Source: Metridium senile
Taxonomy: Eukaryota > Cnidaria > Anthozoa > Actiniaria > Metridiidae
Length of the DNA stretch: 64,000 nucleotides
Assembly: GCA_949775045.1 (NCBI GenBank)
Contig: OX459104.1
Coordinates: 17,552,431-17,616,430 of the forward strand
Direction of reading: 5' to 3'
Shown here: positions 18,345 to 29,691 of the stretch, piece after piece
Position numbering within the stretch: position 1 is the stretch's first letter
Layout: each line of letters begins with the position of its first letter
The notes under the pieces: generated by a model
Told to the model about the DNA's origin: nothing
Database searches by the model: none
The model's input: only the letters and a program-made list of their open reading frames with translations
Position numbers and translations under genes: made by a program

Positions 18345-18594
18345 TAAAGGCCGGTACACACTAAGCGACAAGTCGCTTTGTGTGTATTGCTTCGAAAACA
18401 CAACCCCGCGACACTGCTCTCGCTTATTTTTTTGCGAACTGACGCACGAAATCAGACCATCTTAATTGTGCGACTTGTCGCGGGGACAAAATTTGTCACA
18501 AAAACCCTATGTGCACTCGAGCGGATTTGTCCCCGCAACGTGTTGTCGCGTCGTGTTGCAGCGACTTGTCGCCTTGTGTATGTACCGGTCTTAA
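18345..18594. mobile_element. MITE with GGCCGGTACACAC ends
   Basis: Left end GGCCGGTACACACTAAGCGA and inverted right end near 18594 share 25-30 bases (GCGACTTGTCGC inner parts). It abuts the previous MITE directly. Confidence 0.72.
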
Positions 18595-19475
18595 TGCTTA
18601 CCTGATACACATCTTATATTCCTATGTATTCCTATCAGTAAGCGAGTGACTGCTATAGATAATGTTAGCCTGCGTGCAGGTAGGAAAAACAGGAAGGAAT
18701 CGTTGGTTCTGATCGCCGGCTTCAGTCATTGTTCGAGTGTGTGCTGACTTTGTAGCCTCAAACACTTACCGTGCAAGAGGCAGTGTTGTCATAGTTTAGA
18801 ACCAGTTTTTAAAGGACGATCGCGGGCATTATTTTTTCGCATCCTTTTCGCGCGCGCAGTGGAGAGCCTGGATGATTCTTTTTTATAGGAAAAACAAAAT
18901 AGCCATCGAGTTTACAGCACAATATATTGAAAACGAATGACGTGACCCCAAATTTTTATTTTAAGAATTTATCAAGAATCGCAAATAATGTATGTGTTCA
19001 GATTTTAAAGAAAATTTAAAGGTTAAATATTAAAAACACGTATTTGGATGAAAACTTCAAACTTCATCGCTCGATATTTATTTACAAATATTTGCAACTG
19101 TTTATCTAAAGGTTATTAGACTTATGTCTCGAGAAATATTTGGCAATCCATTAGTTTCTTTCTATCAATATATGACTGTTTCTCTCAAATTATTCGTGTT
19201 GCGCGCAATCAATTTTGACAAGAAAAAGGCTGCAATTTGAAATCTTCGCTATATATGTATATATACATATATGATTTCAGTCTAGTCAGGAATTTTTGAC
19301 TGTTTGTTATTACTTCGATTCACACGTTTTGACACCTAGTAACAAGTATAATGATTCCCATTGAAATTTTAATCCTACTAGCAGTCAGTATTAAATTGGG
19401 CTGGATTTAAATTTTCCAAAGGTGTTTGCAGACTATCTCTCTACGTTACTTCCTAATTGATATTCATCTTTTTAG
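18595..19475. other. Remainder of intron 3 of gene A
   Basis: AT-rich, no coding pattern; a TAGCCTGCGTGCAGG sequence near 18666 is like the end of the small element at 52719. Confidence 0.5.
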
Positions 19476-19651
19476 TTATATCGACGGTGACATGAAAGAG
19501 AACCTTGAACAAGTGATTGTTACCGATAAACTGAGAAGCTTGGCTCCAGATGATGCAAAGAATGTTGACATCTCATTGGAGATTTCTGAAGACGACTATG
19601 GAAAGACACGTGACTATCTTTTAGAATGTGCTCTACGAAACTATGTCGAAG
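19476..19651 (+). CDS. Gene A exon 4: rest of TRADD-N-like domain
   Basis: 176 bases between TTTTTAG and GGTAGG (phase 2 in, phase 1 out), reading YIDGDMKENLEQVIVTDKLR through a strand NVDISLEISEDDYGKTRDYLLE-like end. With exon 3 this makes a beta-alpha-alpha-beta unit that I match to TRADD-N domains in invertebrate immune proteins. The paralogue at 52901-53076 has the same length and about 70 percent identity by eye. A profile search would settle the domain name. Confidence 0.7.
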
Positions 19652-20143
19652 GTAGGACAGTAAATATTGTTCAAAAATATTGCACTTTTACCGGTTTACC
19701 AGTTTCCAAGTGTCATAGGGGGACTGTCGGCGATATTAAATAAACGAATGTAGTTCGGTAGTCTATGTTATTCTATCGTTCCTGCCCACTCAACTCTTTC
19801 GATAATTGATTAATTGATTATAAATTAGATTTTTTTTTTTTTAATGTTGGTTTGATTGATTGATTGATTGACTAGCAAGGTGAATTTATGGGATCTCAGG
19901 AATGCGTAGACTCGTCCATCAAGATGAAATAGTCAGTTGATTTTTTTATATATAGTAGCACGTGCCGTTATAAATGTTACGTTTGCCGGAACTTTGATTT
20001 TGCTATGTATCATTCTTATGTGGAATATTTTCATTAATGTAATCGGTACATGTTTTGTTGTTTAATTTCTTGGAGTACTTGTTCCATTCTCAATCTAAAA
20101 TCACAGCATCGTATTCACATTATTTAAAAATTTGTTTTAACAG

Positions 20144-21618
20144 CTTGTAAAAGTTCATCTGCATCTTCTGAGGAAACATCTGCTATTACAAAGCATGTGA
20201 AAACTGTCGGTCTTACTGTTACAGATGAATATAAAGCAAAATCGATCTCATATAATCCTGGTAAGATTGAATGGAAAGTCGTAAAGGAATTGCTTACCAA
20301 AGCTACAAATTTACCAGTTATCAGAGTAAATAGAATCACTCTTGAAATTTCTGATCCTATTGATGCGATCGCCCATGCTTTAGTTGAAACTTCAGGAGAC
20401 CTCAATGTCAAAGATACCCAAGGGACAACGCTTTTGATATATTCTGCGATAACGGGTGCCGAAAAAGCTGTACAACTTCTGGTAAACGCTGGTGCGGACG
20501 TTAATGTGACAGACGAAAGAGGGAGAGCACCATTAATTTATGCTGTTGAAACTGGAATCCTAGTGGTTGTACAACATCCCTATGTGGATGACAAAACATC
20601 GTTGACGGCAAAGATGGTAAGCATACTTATAGAAGCTGGAGCTCACGTTAATGCGAAAGATGCGAAAGGGAAAACAGCATTGATGTATGCTTCTAATTTA
20701 CCAAAGTTCGCAAGATATAGCTATATGGATGGTGTAAGAAAGTGGGCAACAAAGGTGGTAGAAATACTTATAAAAGCTGGTGCTGACGTTAAATTGAAAG
20801 ATAGGGAAGGAAAAACAGCATTGATGTATGCTGTTCAATCAGGAAATACAGACGTGCAACAAGTTCTTAAATTTGCTGGTGATGATATAGGTGATTCAGG
20901 TGGTTATGCTGCATATGGACAGAGTGCCGCAAAAGTTTCTAAAACTGGTTTCCTTAGAGGAGAAAAAACGGGCAGACAGGAGTATCTCTATCCAATGAGG
21001 ACACCTCTAAGAACTAAAAGGTTGAAACAAAAAACTGAGCCAACGTCTTCTGACCTAGAATTTGGCCCAGAGACATCACGTCTACAAGTTAGGAAGAAAA
21101 CAACTGGGCCAACAGTTTATCACCCAGAGAAAGAACGTCACCAAGTTGAGACTGCTAAAGAGTTTAAATATAATCCATTTACAACCACATTTCTACAAGA
21201 TGACAAGTTGAAAGAATCTGAGCTAACTTCTTATAGCCCAGGGAAAGATCTTGACCAAGTTAAGCCTGCTAAAAGAAAACGCAATCTATTGGAGTATGCT
21301 GCATATCGACAGAGTGCCACAAAAGTTCCAACTGATGTCCTTAGAGGAGAAGAAACGGGCAGACAGGAGTATTTGTATCCAATGAGAACACGCCTAAGAA
21401 CTAAAGGATTGAAACAAAAAACTGAGCCAACGTCTTCTGGGAAGAAAACAACTGGGCCAACAATGTATCACCCAGAGAAAGAATCTGACCAAGTTGAGGC
21501 TGCTAAAGAGTTTATAAATGGCCCAATTAAAACCACATTTCCATTAAAAATAATAATTTTAACAATAATAATAATTTTTTTATTTTTTTATTTATTTGTC
21601 ACAATAAATATAATGTAG
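20144..21618 (+). CDS. Gene A last exon: ankyrin repeats, duplicated cassette, C-terminal membrane anchor
   Basis: After a TTTTAACAG acceptor (phase 1) this 1475-base exon encodes about 45 linker residues, then a hydrophilic segment and about four ankyrin repeats (for example DTQGTTLLIYSAITGAEKAV, DAKGKTALMYAS, DREGKTALMYAVQSGNTDVQ), two with insertions. Next come two copies of a basic cassette of about 75-85 residues (20905-21162 and 21293-21513; both contain GRQEYLYPMRT and LKQKTEPTSS). The protein ends with a 20-25-residue hydrophobic segment (ILTIIIIFLFFYLFVTINIM), a tail-anchor type end. Stop at 21616. The function is probably immune signalling on a membrane; this is inference. Confidence 0.85.
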
Positions 21619-21799
21619 TTAAAATAAAATAAAACGAGAAGCAGTTAATTAATGATAAAATTTCTAATACTAATTTTGTGACAGGTAGAAGCTACAGGAC
21701 TTTCATCCCAATTGATAAAAAGTCTAAGTTTATGCTCTATAAAATAGGGTTCAATAGTCAAATAAAGAGCTAATAAGGTTTGTACTGTGACAGTTGATT

Positions 21800-22310
21800 G
21801 TGATAGCAAATTGCATGCTTCTTAAATTGCAATAGTTTCAATTTCATTGACTTAGCTTCAGTTGGAAGCTTATTCCAGAGACCAACTGTTCTTAGGAGGA
21901 AGGTGGCTCTGTAGTAGGTTTGCTTGTGGTGATGAGGCTGAATGTAGCTATTACTGTCAAAGCTCCTTGTGTTCTAGGAGGATGCAGAAGGTAGCAGGCG
22001 CTGTTTGAGGTCAGTGTCAATTGAGTTATTTCTTATCTTGTATAGGAGAATAAGGTCAGTTATGCTCTAAAGGTTGGAGCTCGAGTACGCGGAGTCTGTC
22101 GGTGTAGCACATGTCTTCTGGATAGTTCAGAATAAACTTTGTTGCCCTAAGTTGTGTATCTTCAATTAGCTTGATGTGTTTCACAGTGTATGGTGACCAT
22201 ACACTGGAGGCGTACTCAAGCTGCGGTCTTACCAGCGAGCAATACAAAGTCTTGCTCGTTGCCACCACTTTGATGTGTCTTCCGCAAGTTCTCTTCATAA
22301 TAATGATAAT
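21800..22310 (-). mobile_element. LINE reverse transcriptase 3' fragment
   Basis: The minus strand encodes the C-terminal part of a non-LTR reverse transcriptase, for example YCSLVRPQLEYASSVWSPY, then LIEDTQLRATKFIL and TDRLRVLELQPLE. Further similarity continues with a frame change (TVGLWNKLPTEAKS near 21860). This is the CR1/jockey-like 3' end, truncated and decayed. Confidence 0.75.
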
Positions 22311-22479
22311 AATAATTAGCAATTATTTAACGAAGGCAAAGTGATTTCGCAGAATATTTATCGAATTGAAGCTGCGAGTCTTCGAGTCTCATAATAACAA
22401 TAATGTGCATTTATATAGCACTATTTCCCTGAGTCCAATAGCGCTTTACAATAATTATATAAATATATCTATAATATAG

Positions 22480-22810
22480 CTTAGATAGTACCTAAGCTGT
22501 GATTGGTTTATAACCTCAAGAAAGCTATGCTCTATTTCACCGGTAGAGACATGGTTTTTGATTGACAGCTCACAATTTTAATAAGACATTTCTCTGTAAG
22601 CTATTACATTTACTAAAAACGGCTATTAAAATGTATTAAAAAGACTTTCTATCTTATAACCTTTCTGTTAACCTAAACCCTGAAGCCTACGGTGCAGTGA
22701 CATGCAATTCAAAGGCGACACAAATCAGAGACATGTATCATGGTTTTGAAAATACGCCGCCTTTAGACAAATTGTAAAGTTTCAAGTCAACTGGTTGAAA
22801 TTAATCAAAA
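22480..22810 (-). mobile_element. MITE/foldback family member (inverse copy at 31900-32510)
   Basis: GTCTCTACCGGTGAAATAGAGC and the following 250 bases to AAAGGCGGCG recur inverted at about 31906-32475. No ORF. It begins in a region with CACTATTTCCCTGAGTCCAATAGCGC. Confidence 0.6.
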
Positions 22811-23800
22811 CAAACAAAAAAGAAAGAAAAACAGCGCTTCAAAGTGGCAATAATTTTTACTTCAGTTTATCCTTTATGAAGATAATTTCATAGTGAATAA
22901 CTGAGATTTTTTGCTATTGAACTTTTTTGCTATTGTGATGTTTCGAGTAGCTGGTCCGTCGTGTTTGTACGGACCAGGTGAGAAAAGCCATACGGACCCC
23001 AATATTATATTCGTTTGTATTTAGCTAGTACAGCCTGTTGTATGGCAAGTTCTTCATTGTGAAGCCTAAGTCTTGATAGCATGTGATATAGTCTGTTTTC
23101 TGGCGAGGAATGCAAGCATCAACAAATAATACAAATAACAGGTTTTGTCTTTTTAAATGTTTTAAATGTTTTAAATGTTTGTCTAATTTAAATACCAACA
23201 ATCAAAACAGTCTATGATAAGCCAAGAAAAGCAAAAATCAAGAAATTTACAGTTTATTTATTTTTTCTGGCTTTCAATCTACCGTGGAAAACTATTGTAT
23301 TATTGGTTAGCTTCATTCATTCTTTAGCTTAGAGATATTTATTGTTTTTTTTATATTGCACAGACCTTTGTCTTGTAGAGCGAAAACAATAGAACCATGA
23401 AACAAAATCAAATTGTTAGTGTGTAATAGTTCTTATTTAGCGAATATTAGTTACTATAAAAGACAAGTAAAGTTGCATGTAATGAGGTATTGTTTCCTTT
23501 TGTATTTGATGTTTCTGGTTGAGTGATACTGACTAAATAGTCACTAAATAAAAACTATTAGTTAGTAACTATTTTGTTTTCATCTCATGGTTCTAGTGTT
23601 TTCGCTGCGCTGTATACGGAAAAGATATAGGCCCAAAAATCGAATTCTTCTTCTCTCATTTACAAGATAATATTAAATAAATATAACTGATGGTTTTTAT
23701 CATTTTGAAAGAAAACTAGACAAAAAATTCAAAACTTTTAAGTCCCTCAGGGAACTGATGAATGAATAAAGAGATCCCGTCCAGAAATTTAGAATTAAGA
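22811..23800. other. AT-rich intergenic DNA
   Basis: No coding pattern seen over about 1 kb; TTTTAAATG is repeated three times near 23150. Confidence 0.4.
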
Positions 23801-24079
23801 TTTCAAGGTTTAAGTTTCTTGTTCGCCATCCTCGAGATCTTTAGGATCGTTGTCTGTAGTTCCTTTGTAGCCTCTTGATGGGTTGTTTGGTGTTTCTCGC
23901 TGTAACACTGGTGATGACTTGACGGGAGGCTCACCTGGTAACGATTATCATGATCGTCATCATTCATCATCATCATCAGCATCATCATCATCAGCAGCAG
24001 CAGCAATATCGTTATCATCATCATCAGCATCATCATCATCATCATCATCATCATTATATCGTCATCATCATCATCATCA

Positions 24080-25822
24080 TCATGGTATGATGATGATAAA
24101 AATACATGATATGATGATGATGATAATACATGATATGATGATGATAATAATACATGGTATGATGATGATAATACATGATATGATGATGATAGTAATACAT
24201 GATATGATGATGATAATAATACATGATATGATGGTGATAGTATAATACATGATATGATGATGATGATAATACATGATATGATGATGATAATAATACATGA
24301 TATGATGATGATAATAATACATGATATGATGGTGATAATAATACATGATATGATGATGATAATAATACATGATATGATGATGATAATAATACATGATATG
24401 ATGATGATAATAATACATGATATGATGATGATAATAATACATGATATGATGATGATAATAATACATGATATGATGATGATGATAATAATACATGATATGA
24501 TGATGATGATAATACATGATATGATGATGATAATAATACATGATATGATGATGATAATAATACATGATATGATGATGATAATACATGATATGATGATGAT
24601 AATAATACATGATATGATGATGATAATAATAATACATGATATGATGATGATAATAATACATGATATGATGATGATAATAATACATGATATGATGATGATA
24701 ATACTAATACATGATATGATGATGATAATAATACATGATATGATGATGATAATACTAATACATGATATGATGATAATAATAATACATGATATGATGATGA
24801 TAATAATAATACATGATATGATGATGATAATAATACATGATATGATGATGATAATAATAATACATGATATGATGATGATAATAATAATACATGATATGAT
24901 GATGATAATAATACATGATATGATGATGATAATAATAATACATGATATGATGATGATAATAATACATGATATGATGATGATGATAATAATACATGATATG
25001 ATGATGATAATAATACATGATATGATGATGATGATGATAATACATGATATGATGATGATAATAATAATACATGATATGATGATGATAATAATACATGATA
25101 TGATGATGATAATAATACATGATATGATGATGATAATAATACATGATATGATGATGATAATAATAATACATGATATGATGATGATAATACTAATACATGA
25201 TATGATGATGATAATAATACATGATATGATGATGATAATAATAATACATGATATGATGATGATAATAATACATGATATGATGATGATAATACATGATATG
25301 ATGATGATAATAATAATACATGATATGATGATGATAATAATACATGATATGATGATGATAATAATACATGATATGATGATGATAATAATACATGATATGA
25401 TGATGATGATAATAATACATGATATGATGATGATAATACTAATACATGATATGATGATGATAATAATAATACATGATATGATGATAATAATAATACATGA
25501 TATGATGATGATGATAATAATACATGATATGATGATGATAATAATAATACATGATATGATGATGATAATAATACATGATATGATGATGATAATAATACAT
25601 GATATGATGATGATGATAATAATACATGATATGATGATAATAATAATACATGATGTGATGATGATAATAATACATGATATGATGATGATGATAATAATAC
25701 ATGATATGATGGTGATAATAATACATGATATGATGAAGTAATACATGATGTGATGATAATAATACATGATATGATAATGATGATGTTAGTAATACGTGAT
25801 ATGATGATGATAGTAAATAGAG
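24080..25822. repeat. Minisatellite (unit about 21-27 bp, TGATATGATGATGATAATAA)
   Basis: Some seventy units built on ACATGATATGATGATGATAAT. Because the unit is usually a multiple of three bases long, open frames run on both strands (up to 654 codons), but they encode only Ile/Cys/Ser, His/Asp/Met or Tyr/His repeats. Not a gene. Confidence 0.95.
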
Positions 25823-25879
25823 ATTATTACATGTTAAAAGCTTCATATCGTTTTTATTTTCGAATCATATCGAGAACAC

Positions 25880-26745
25880 TCTTAAACTATCACTATCGTA
25901 AGCCACCACTCTTTTAAACGACCACTATCGTAAGCAACCACTCTCTTAAACGATAACTATCGTAAGCCACCACTCTCTTAAACTCACTCAATATCCAACC
26001 GAGAGCACCAAATCTCGGGGATCTTACCTATCTTGATCTGCTCTTTTATATTACAAGGTTCGTTTCTTGATTACATTGATTGGGGAAACTGGTACCCAGT
26101 CCTTTACTCGTTTTGGAAAAGGCAATTGGAGAACGAACTTTGTAAGGGACTTCGCGTCCTATTGTCGTCTCTCCGTGGACTTTGTGAACACGTCCAGAAT
26201 TATTATAAATAAAAAAATAAAAAATAAATAAAAAACGACCACTATCGTAAGCGACCATTCTCGTAACCGACCACTCTCGTAACCGACCATTATCTTTAGC
26301 GACCACTCTATTAAAAGACCACTATCTTTTGCGACCACTCTTGTAAGCAATCACTTTCACAAGCGAACACTCACGTAAGCGACCACTTTCTTAAACGACC
26401 ACTATCGTAAGCGAGCACTATCGTACGTAAACGGCTATATCTAAGTAAGCGACCGCTTTTCAATTTCCCTTTTTTGTTCCCATTAAAACAACTCAGTAAT
26501 AATATCCATCCATTCCTGTAAGCGACCACTCTCGTAAGCGACCGCGACCACCTTAACGTTTCATGTGTTTGTACGTTTTCATTGTTTTTCCTGTATATCG
26601 TACGCGACCACGTGCACCTCAGAGTCATACGTTTGTTACGTGTTACCGCATTGTTTGTCATGCCTTTGGGCTTCCTGTGTTAAGGTTCTCGTAAGTGACC
26701 ATCTCCCGTAAGCGACCACTTTGTCCTGATCCAAGGGTGGTTGCT
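25880..26745. repeat. GTAAGCGACCACT-type degenerate repeat
   Basis: Dozens of variants of GTAAGCGACCACTATC, spaced about 20-24 bases, over 850 bases, interrupted near 26080-26230 by unrelated DNA. A single related stretch lies at about 62580-62710. Such words occur in the ends of DNA transposons of several invertebrates as I recall. Confidence 0.75.
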
Positions 26746-26849
26746 TACTAGAGAGTCAATTGTAGAACAACTTCATGCTAGTTCTATTGTTTTCTATTGT
26801 TTTAAGTCAGTATTTGAATAAGCATTATGATGGACAAGTTTCCTCGACA

Positions 26850-27075
26850 ATTGATATTTGATCAATTAAACTTATTCAGTCCACTGTAGTATTTTGATTG
26901 TATTAAAATTACTCCCCTCCCCTCCCCTCCCCTCCCCTCCCCCTCTCCTTCACAGATAGTGCGTGTCATATCAACATTGTGTTTTATGTTTACACAGACA
27001 TGTCACGAAACCATTGTTGTTTAGACCAATCAAAATACTAATGCTTACTTCCGCCATGGAAATTAGCATTCTCTT
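26850..27075 (+). repeat. Dispersed repeat, copy 2
   Basis: Second copy of the repeat at 13580-13830, with a longer CCCCTCCCCT run. Shares GACATGTCACGAAACCATTG and the surrounding 100 bases. Confidence 0.7.
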
Positions 27076-27282
27076 CTTGTTTTGGTTTAGTCCACATCTG
27101 CATTGACAGACATTTTTATGGTTAACTGAAGGCCACAGCCAACCATATCCCAATCCAAATTTCTTTATAAATTTTTAGATGTGTAACTTTCTTTGATTGT
27201 TTATAGAATTCATCTGCGGCCATGTTGATGGTGTTTTTAAAATACCTGTTGTTCTAGAGTTATCATTGACCTTCCTTTCTTT

Positions 27283-27477
27283 AAGCAATAGAAGCCAGTT
27301 CCTATGACTCTACCGGTGAAATAGAGCACGCGGGATGTTGGGAGAAACACGAGAAAAGTTATAAAATCACGAGCTAAAAGCGAGTGATTTTATAACTTTT
27401 TCGAGTGTTTCTAACAACATCCCAAGTGCTCTATTTCACTGGTAGAGTCATAGGAACTGGCTTCTATTGCTTTTATA
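27283..27477. repeat. Foldback element with CTCTACCGGTGAAATAGAGC arms
   Basis: Arms of about 85 bases (AGCAATAGAAGCCAGTTCCT to GAGTGATTTTATAACTTTT) form a near-perfect hairpin. The CTACCGGTGAAATAGAGC word is shared with elements at 22540 and 32430. Confidence 0.8.
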
Positions 27478-28240
27478 ATATAGCAATGCTGGTTTTCCGT
27501 AAAAACGTAGTTTTATTTGCTGATTAAAATTGTAATTCTCAAAACTAACACCAGTGCCCAATGAACCAATCACAATCAGTGTACTATTGAGCAATCTTCA
27601 CCAAAAAGGACCAAGGTGCTGTTCACTTTCTTCCCGGGTCTTTTTCCTAGCTAAAAAGAAGGAATTTCATTTATAAAACCGTTAAAACATAGCTTTGGTT
27701 GACTTCTGTGGCTAAAAACAAAAACCTTTAGCTGAACTCTTGCATGAGACTGACATATATACAGCAATTCAAGCGAATTTCAGTGGTGAAAGCCGTGCCG
27801 ACTGACAGCAATTTATCACACTGAGAAAAAAACAGTTTGAACAAGACAAGCTTGCTGTGTACAACGTTTTGAAGTTAAAAAGAACAAAGACCACATCTAC
27901 AAGATTACTTAGGCTGCTGAAAGTATGTATTTATTCACTTTGCAGGTTTAAGGTTTATAAGTTTCTGTTTTCATTTTGACGAGACAATTGAAAGATAATT
28001 GTAAATCTGCCTTTTTGTTCACATTGCTTGTTTTCAAACATGGTTTATTTATAAGAATAAAAAAAATTGAAAGCACATTTATAATTCTGTAATTGATTGT
28101 GTGTTTGTTTGTTTTTATAAAACAAAATATAATATTTTGCCGTCGATAAATTCAACGAACATGCAAGTTATTTGTTCAAGATTAATCGAGTTCAATTGCA
28201 AAAAAATCTCACTTATTACTCGCTGCGTCAGCAAGCGAGG

Positions 28241-28247
28241 TATAAAA
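28241..28247 (+). promoter_or_regulatory. TATAAAA box upstream of candidate gene
   Basis: A TATAAAA sequence stands about 100 bases before the ATG at 28348 in otherwise gene-free DNA. Not distinguishable from chance in AT-rich DNA. Confidence 0.25.
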
Positions 28248-28347
28248 TGCAGTCCGTTTCGTGGTTCTTTTTCGTCAATGTCGAGTTTTTAACCAATCAC
28301 AAATCGGCAAGCACGTGCACTGTGATAGCATTACGTAATGTATTAAT

Positions 28348-28614
28348 ATGGTTTACCGATATGTACATGGGACAACGGCTACCTCTGGTATCCTCGACTT
28401 ACTAAGCTACGTTGCTCAAAACATGGCTAGAAAAGCAAGAGAAGTATTTCCTACGCTCGATCTTCATACAAATACACACGACGTTGACGATAGACCCACA
28501 CTAAAAGATGGTTTCGAGCGTATATTTCGGAACGGGTCGTTTCGCCATCTGATCAAAGCCCGGGGATCAAAGGAATCTATAGGAATACTATTGGAAATTA
28601 TGGGAATCAAATAA
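28348..28614 (+). CDS. Candidate small gene, 88 aa, unknown
   Basis: An ATG-started frame whose amino acid composition (balanced, charged, few repeats) looks more protein-like than its surroundings, for example NMARKAREVFPTLDLHTNTH and IFRNGSFRHLIKARGS. No domain recognised. It ends 51 bases before the next ATG-started frame. Could be a host exon or a transposon remnant. Confidence 0.35.
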   Translation: MVYRYVHGTTATSGILDLLSYVAQNMARKAREVFPTLDLHTNTHDVDDRPTLKDGFERIFRNGSFRHLIKARGSKESIGILLEIMGIK

Positions 28615-28665
28615 GCTTTAATACTGACAAAACGTACTGAAAATGTGACTCGACTGCCAAACAAC

Positions 28666-29181
28666 ATGACAAATACGAAATATAATCACTTAAATGGATG
28701 GGAGAGCACAAAAGATGAAGAATCCAAGCACAGTTTTGACACGATAACCTCGAAGGAATCAACAATGTCTGTCGGATTGAGAAAGCTGCTAGGCGACCAA
28801 ACAGTGCTCGAAAGAAAACTAGGCTTGAACTACAATATCTTACCAATAATAGGACTTCTTATGGTAAACATAATAATTATTTTTATTATATTAATTCTGT
28901 ATTGGACCATAAAAGAAGGAATTCTAAGTCAATTTGTATATTTCGTCAATTTCTTCGTCCTATCATTCATAGTGATCTTATCATGTTTTTGTTGTAAACT
29001 GTCAGAATTTGTAAGCTCACTTGTCAGAGTATTACATGTAAAAAACTTTCTTTTTCAAAGGTCATCGATCATAGATGAATTCGAAAATGATCTTCATCAA
29101 TTGTATAAATTCAAACTGGAAATAAAACTATTTTTTGTCCGAGGTTTTTCTACGTGTTGTTCAGTTAAGTCAGTTTATTAG
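28666..29181 (+). CDS. Candidate membrane protein, 171 aa, unknown
   Basis: From the first ATG at 28666 the frame encodes a polar N-terminus of about 55 residues, two hydrophobic segments (IIGLLMVNIIIIFIILILYW and FVYFVNFFVLSFIVILSCFC) and a charged tail of 60 residues. The pattern of a two-pass membrane protein is convincing, but no family is recognised and AT-rich DNA can give such frames by chance. Confidence 0.4.
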   Translation: MTNTKYNHLNGWESTKDEESKHSFDTITSKESTMSVGLRKLLGDQTVLERKLGLNYNILPIIGLLMVNIIIIFIILILYWTIKEGILSQFVYFVNFFVLSFIVILSCFCCKLSEFVSSLVRVLHVKNFLFQRSSIIDEFENDLHQLYKFKLEIKLFFVRGFSTCCSVKSVY

Positions 29182-29690
29182 TGAGCTGGGTAAAAACTAC
29201 ACTCGCGTTCGTCCGTTCAGAAACTAAGTTCAGAAAGTGAACATTTCCTCAAAAATTATGTCAATTAAACCATTTTTTTAAACCAATGGACGTTTGTGTG
29301 GATTTTTGTTTAGGTTTTTACGCAATCTATGGAGTTTTAGGTGGTGTTTTAGGCCGTTTCAGGGAGATTTGGGAGAGTTGATCAGGAAGTGTAAATAAAG
29401 CTAGTCGTGCGAGGTGTCACGCAACTAAACATGGCGCTTGGAACGTTTGGCCGTCAATGAAAACATAAATTATTTTCTCGCTTGACGAAAGTGAAATAAT
29501 CTTTTCATAAACAAAACATATGCCGTTCACCCTTGGGACACATGCATGAATTCTGTATGGTTTTTGTTTGGACTAGTTCAGTGGTCTCGGAGGAGATCGT
29601 TGACAACAAATAAGGCTTAGACAAATATATAATAGTATAGATGAGAGGAATCCAGTACACCATAGAAGGGTTTTTATTGTATTACAATAT
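29182..29690. other. Intergenic DNA before foldback element
   Basis: No coding pattern or recognisable repeat apart from AT richness. Confidence 0.35.
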
Positions 29691-29691
29691 T

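Noticed and set aside
23803..25767. Open frame of 654 codons on the minus strand
   Set aside because: It consists of Ile/Ser/Cys repeats from the minisatellite; both strands and several registers are open, which follows from the unit length.
24080..25822. Minisatellite as a CRISPR-like or centromeric array
   Set aside because: No distinct spacers; unit length varies by triplets.
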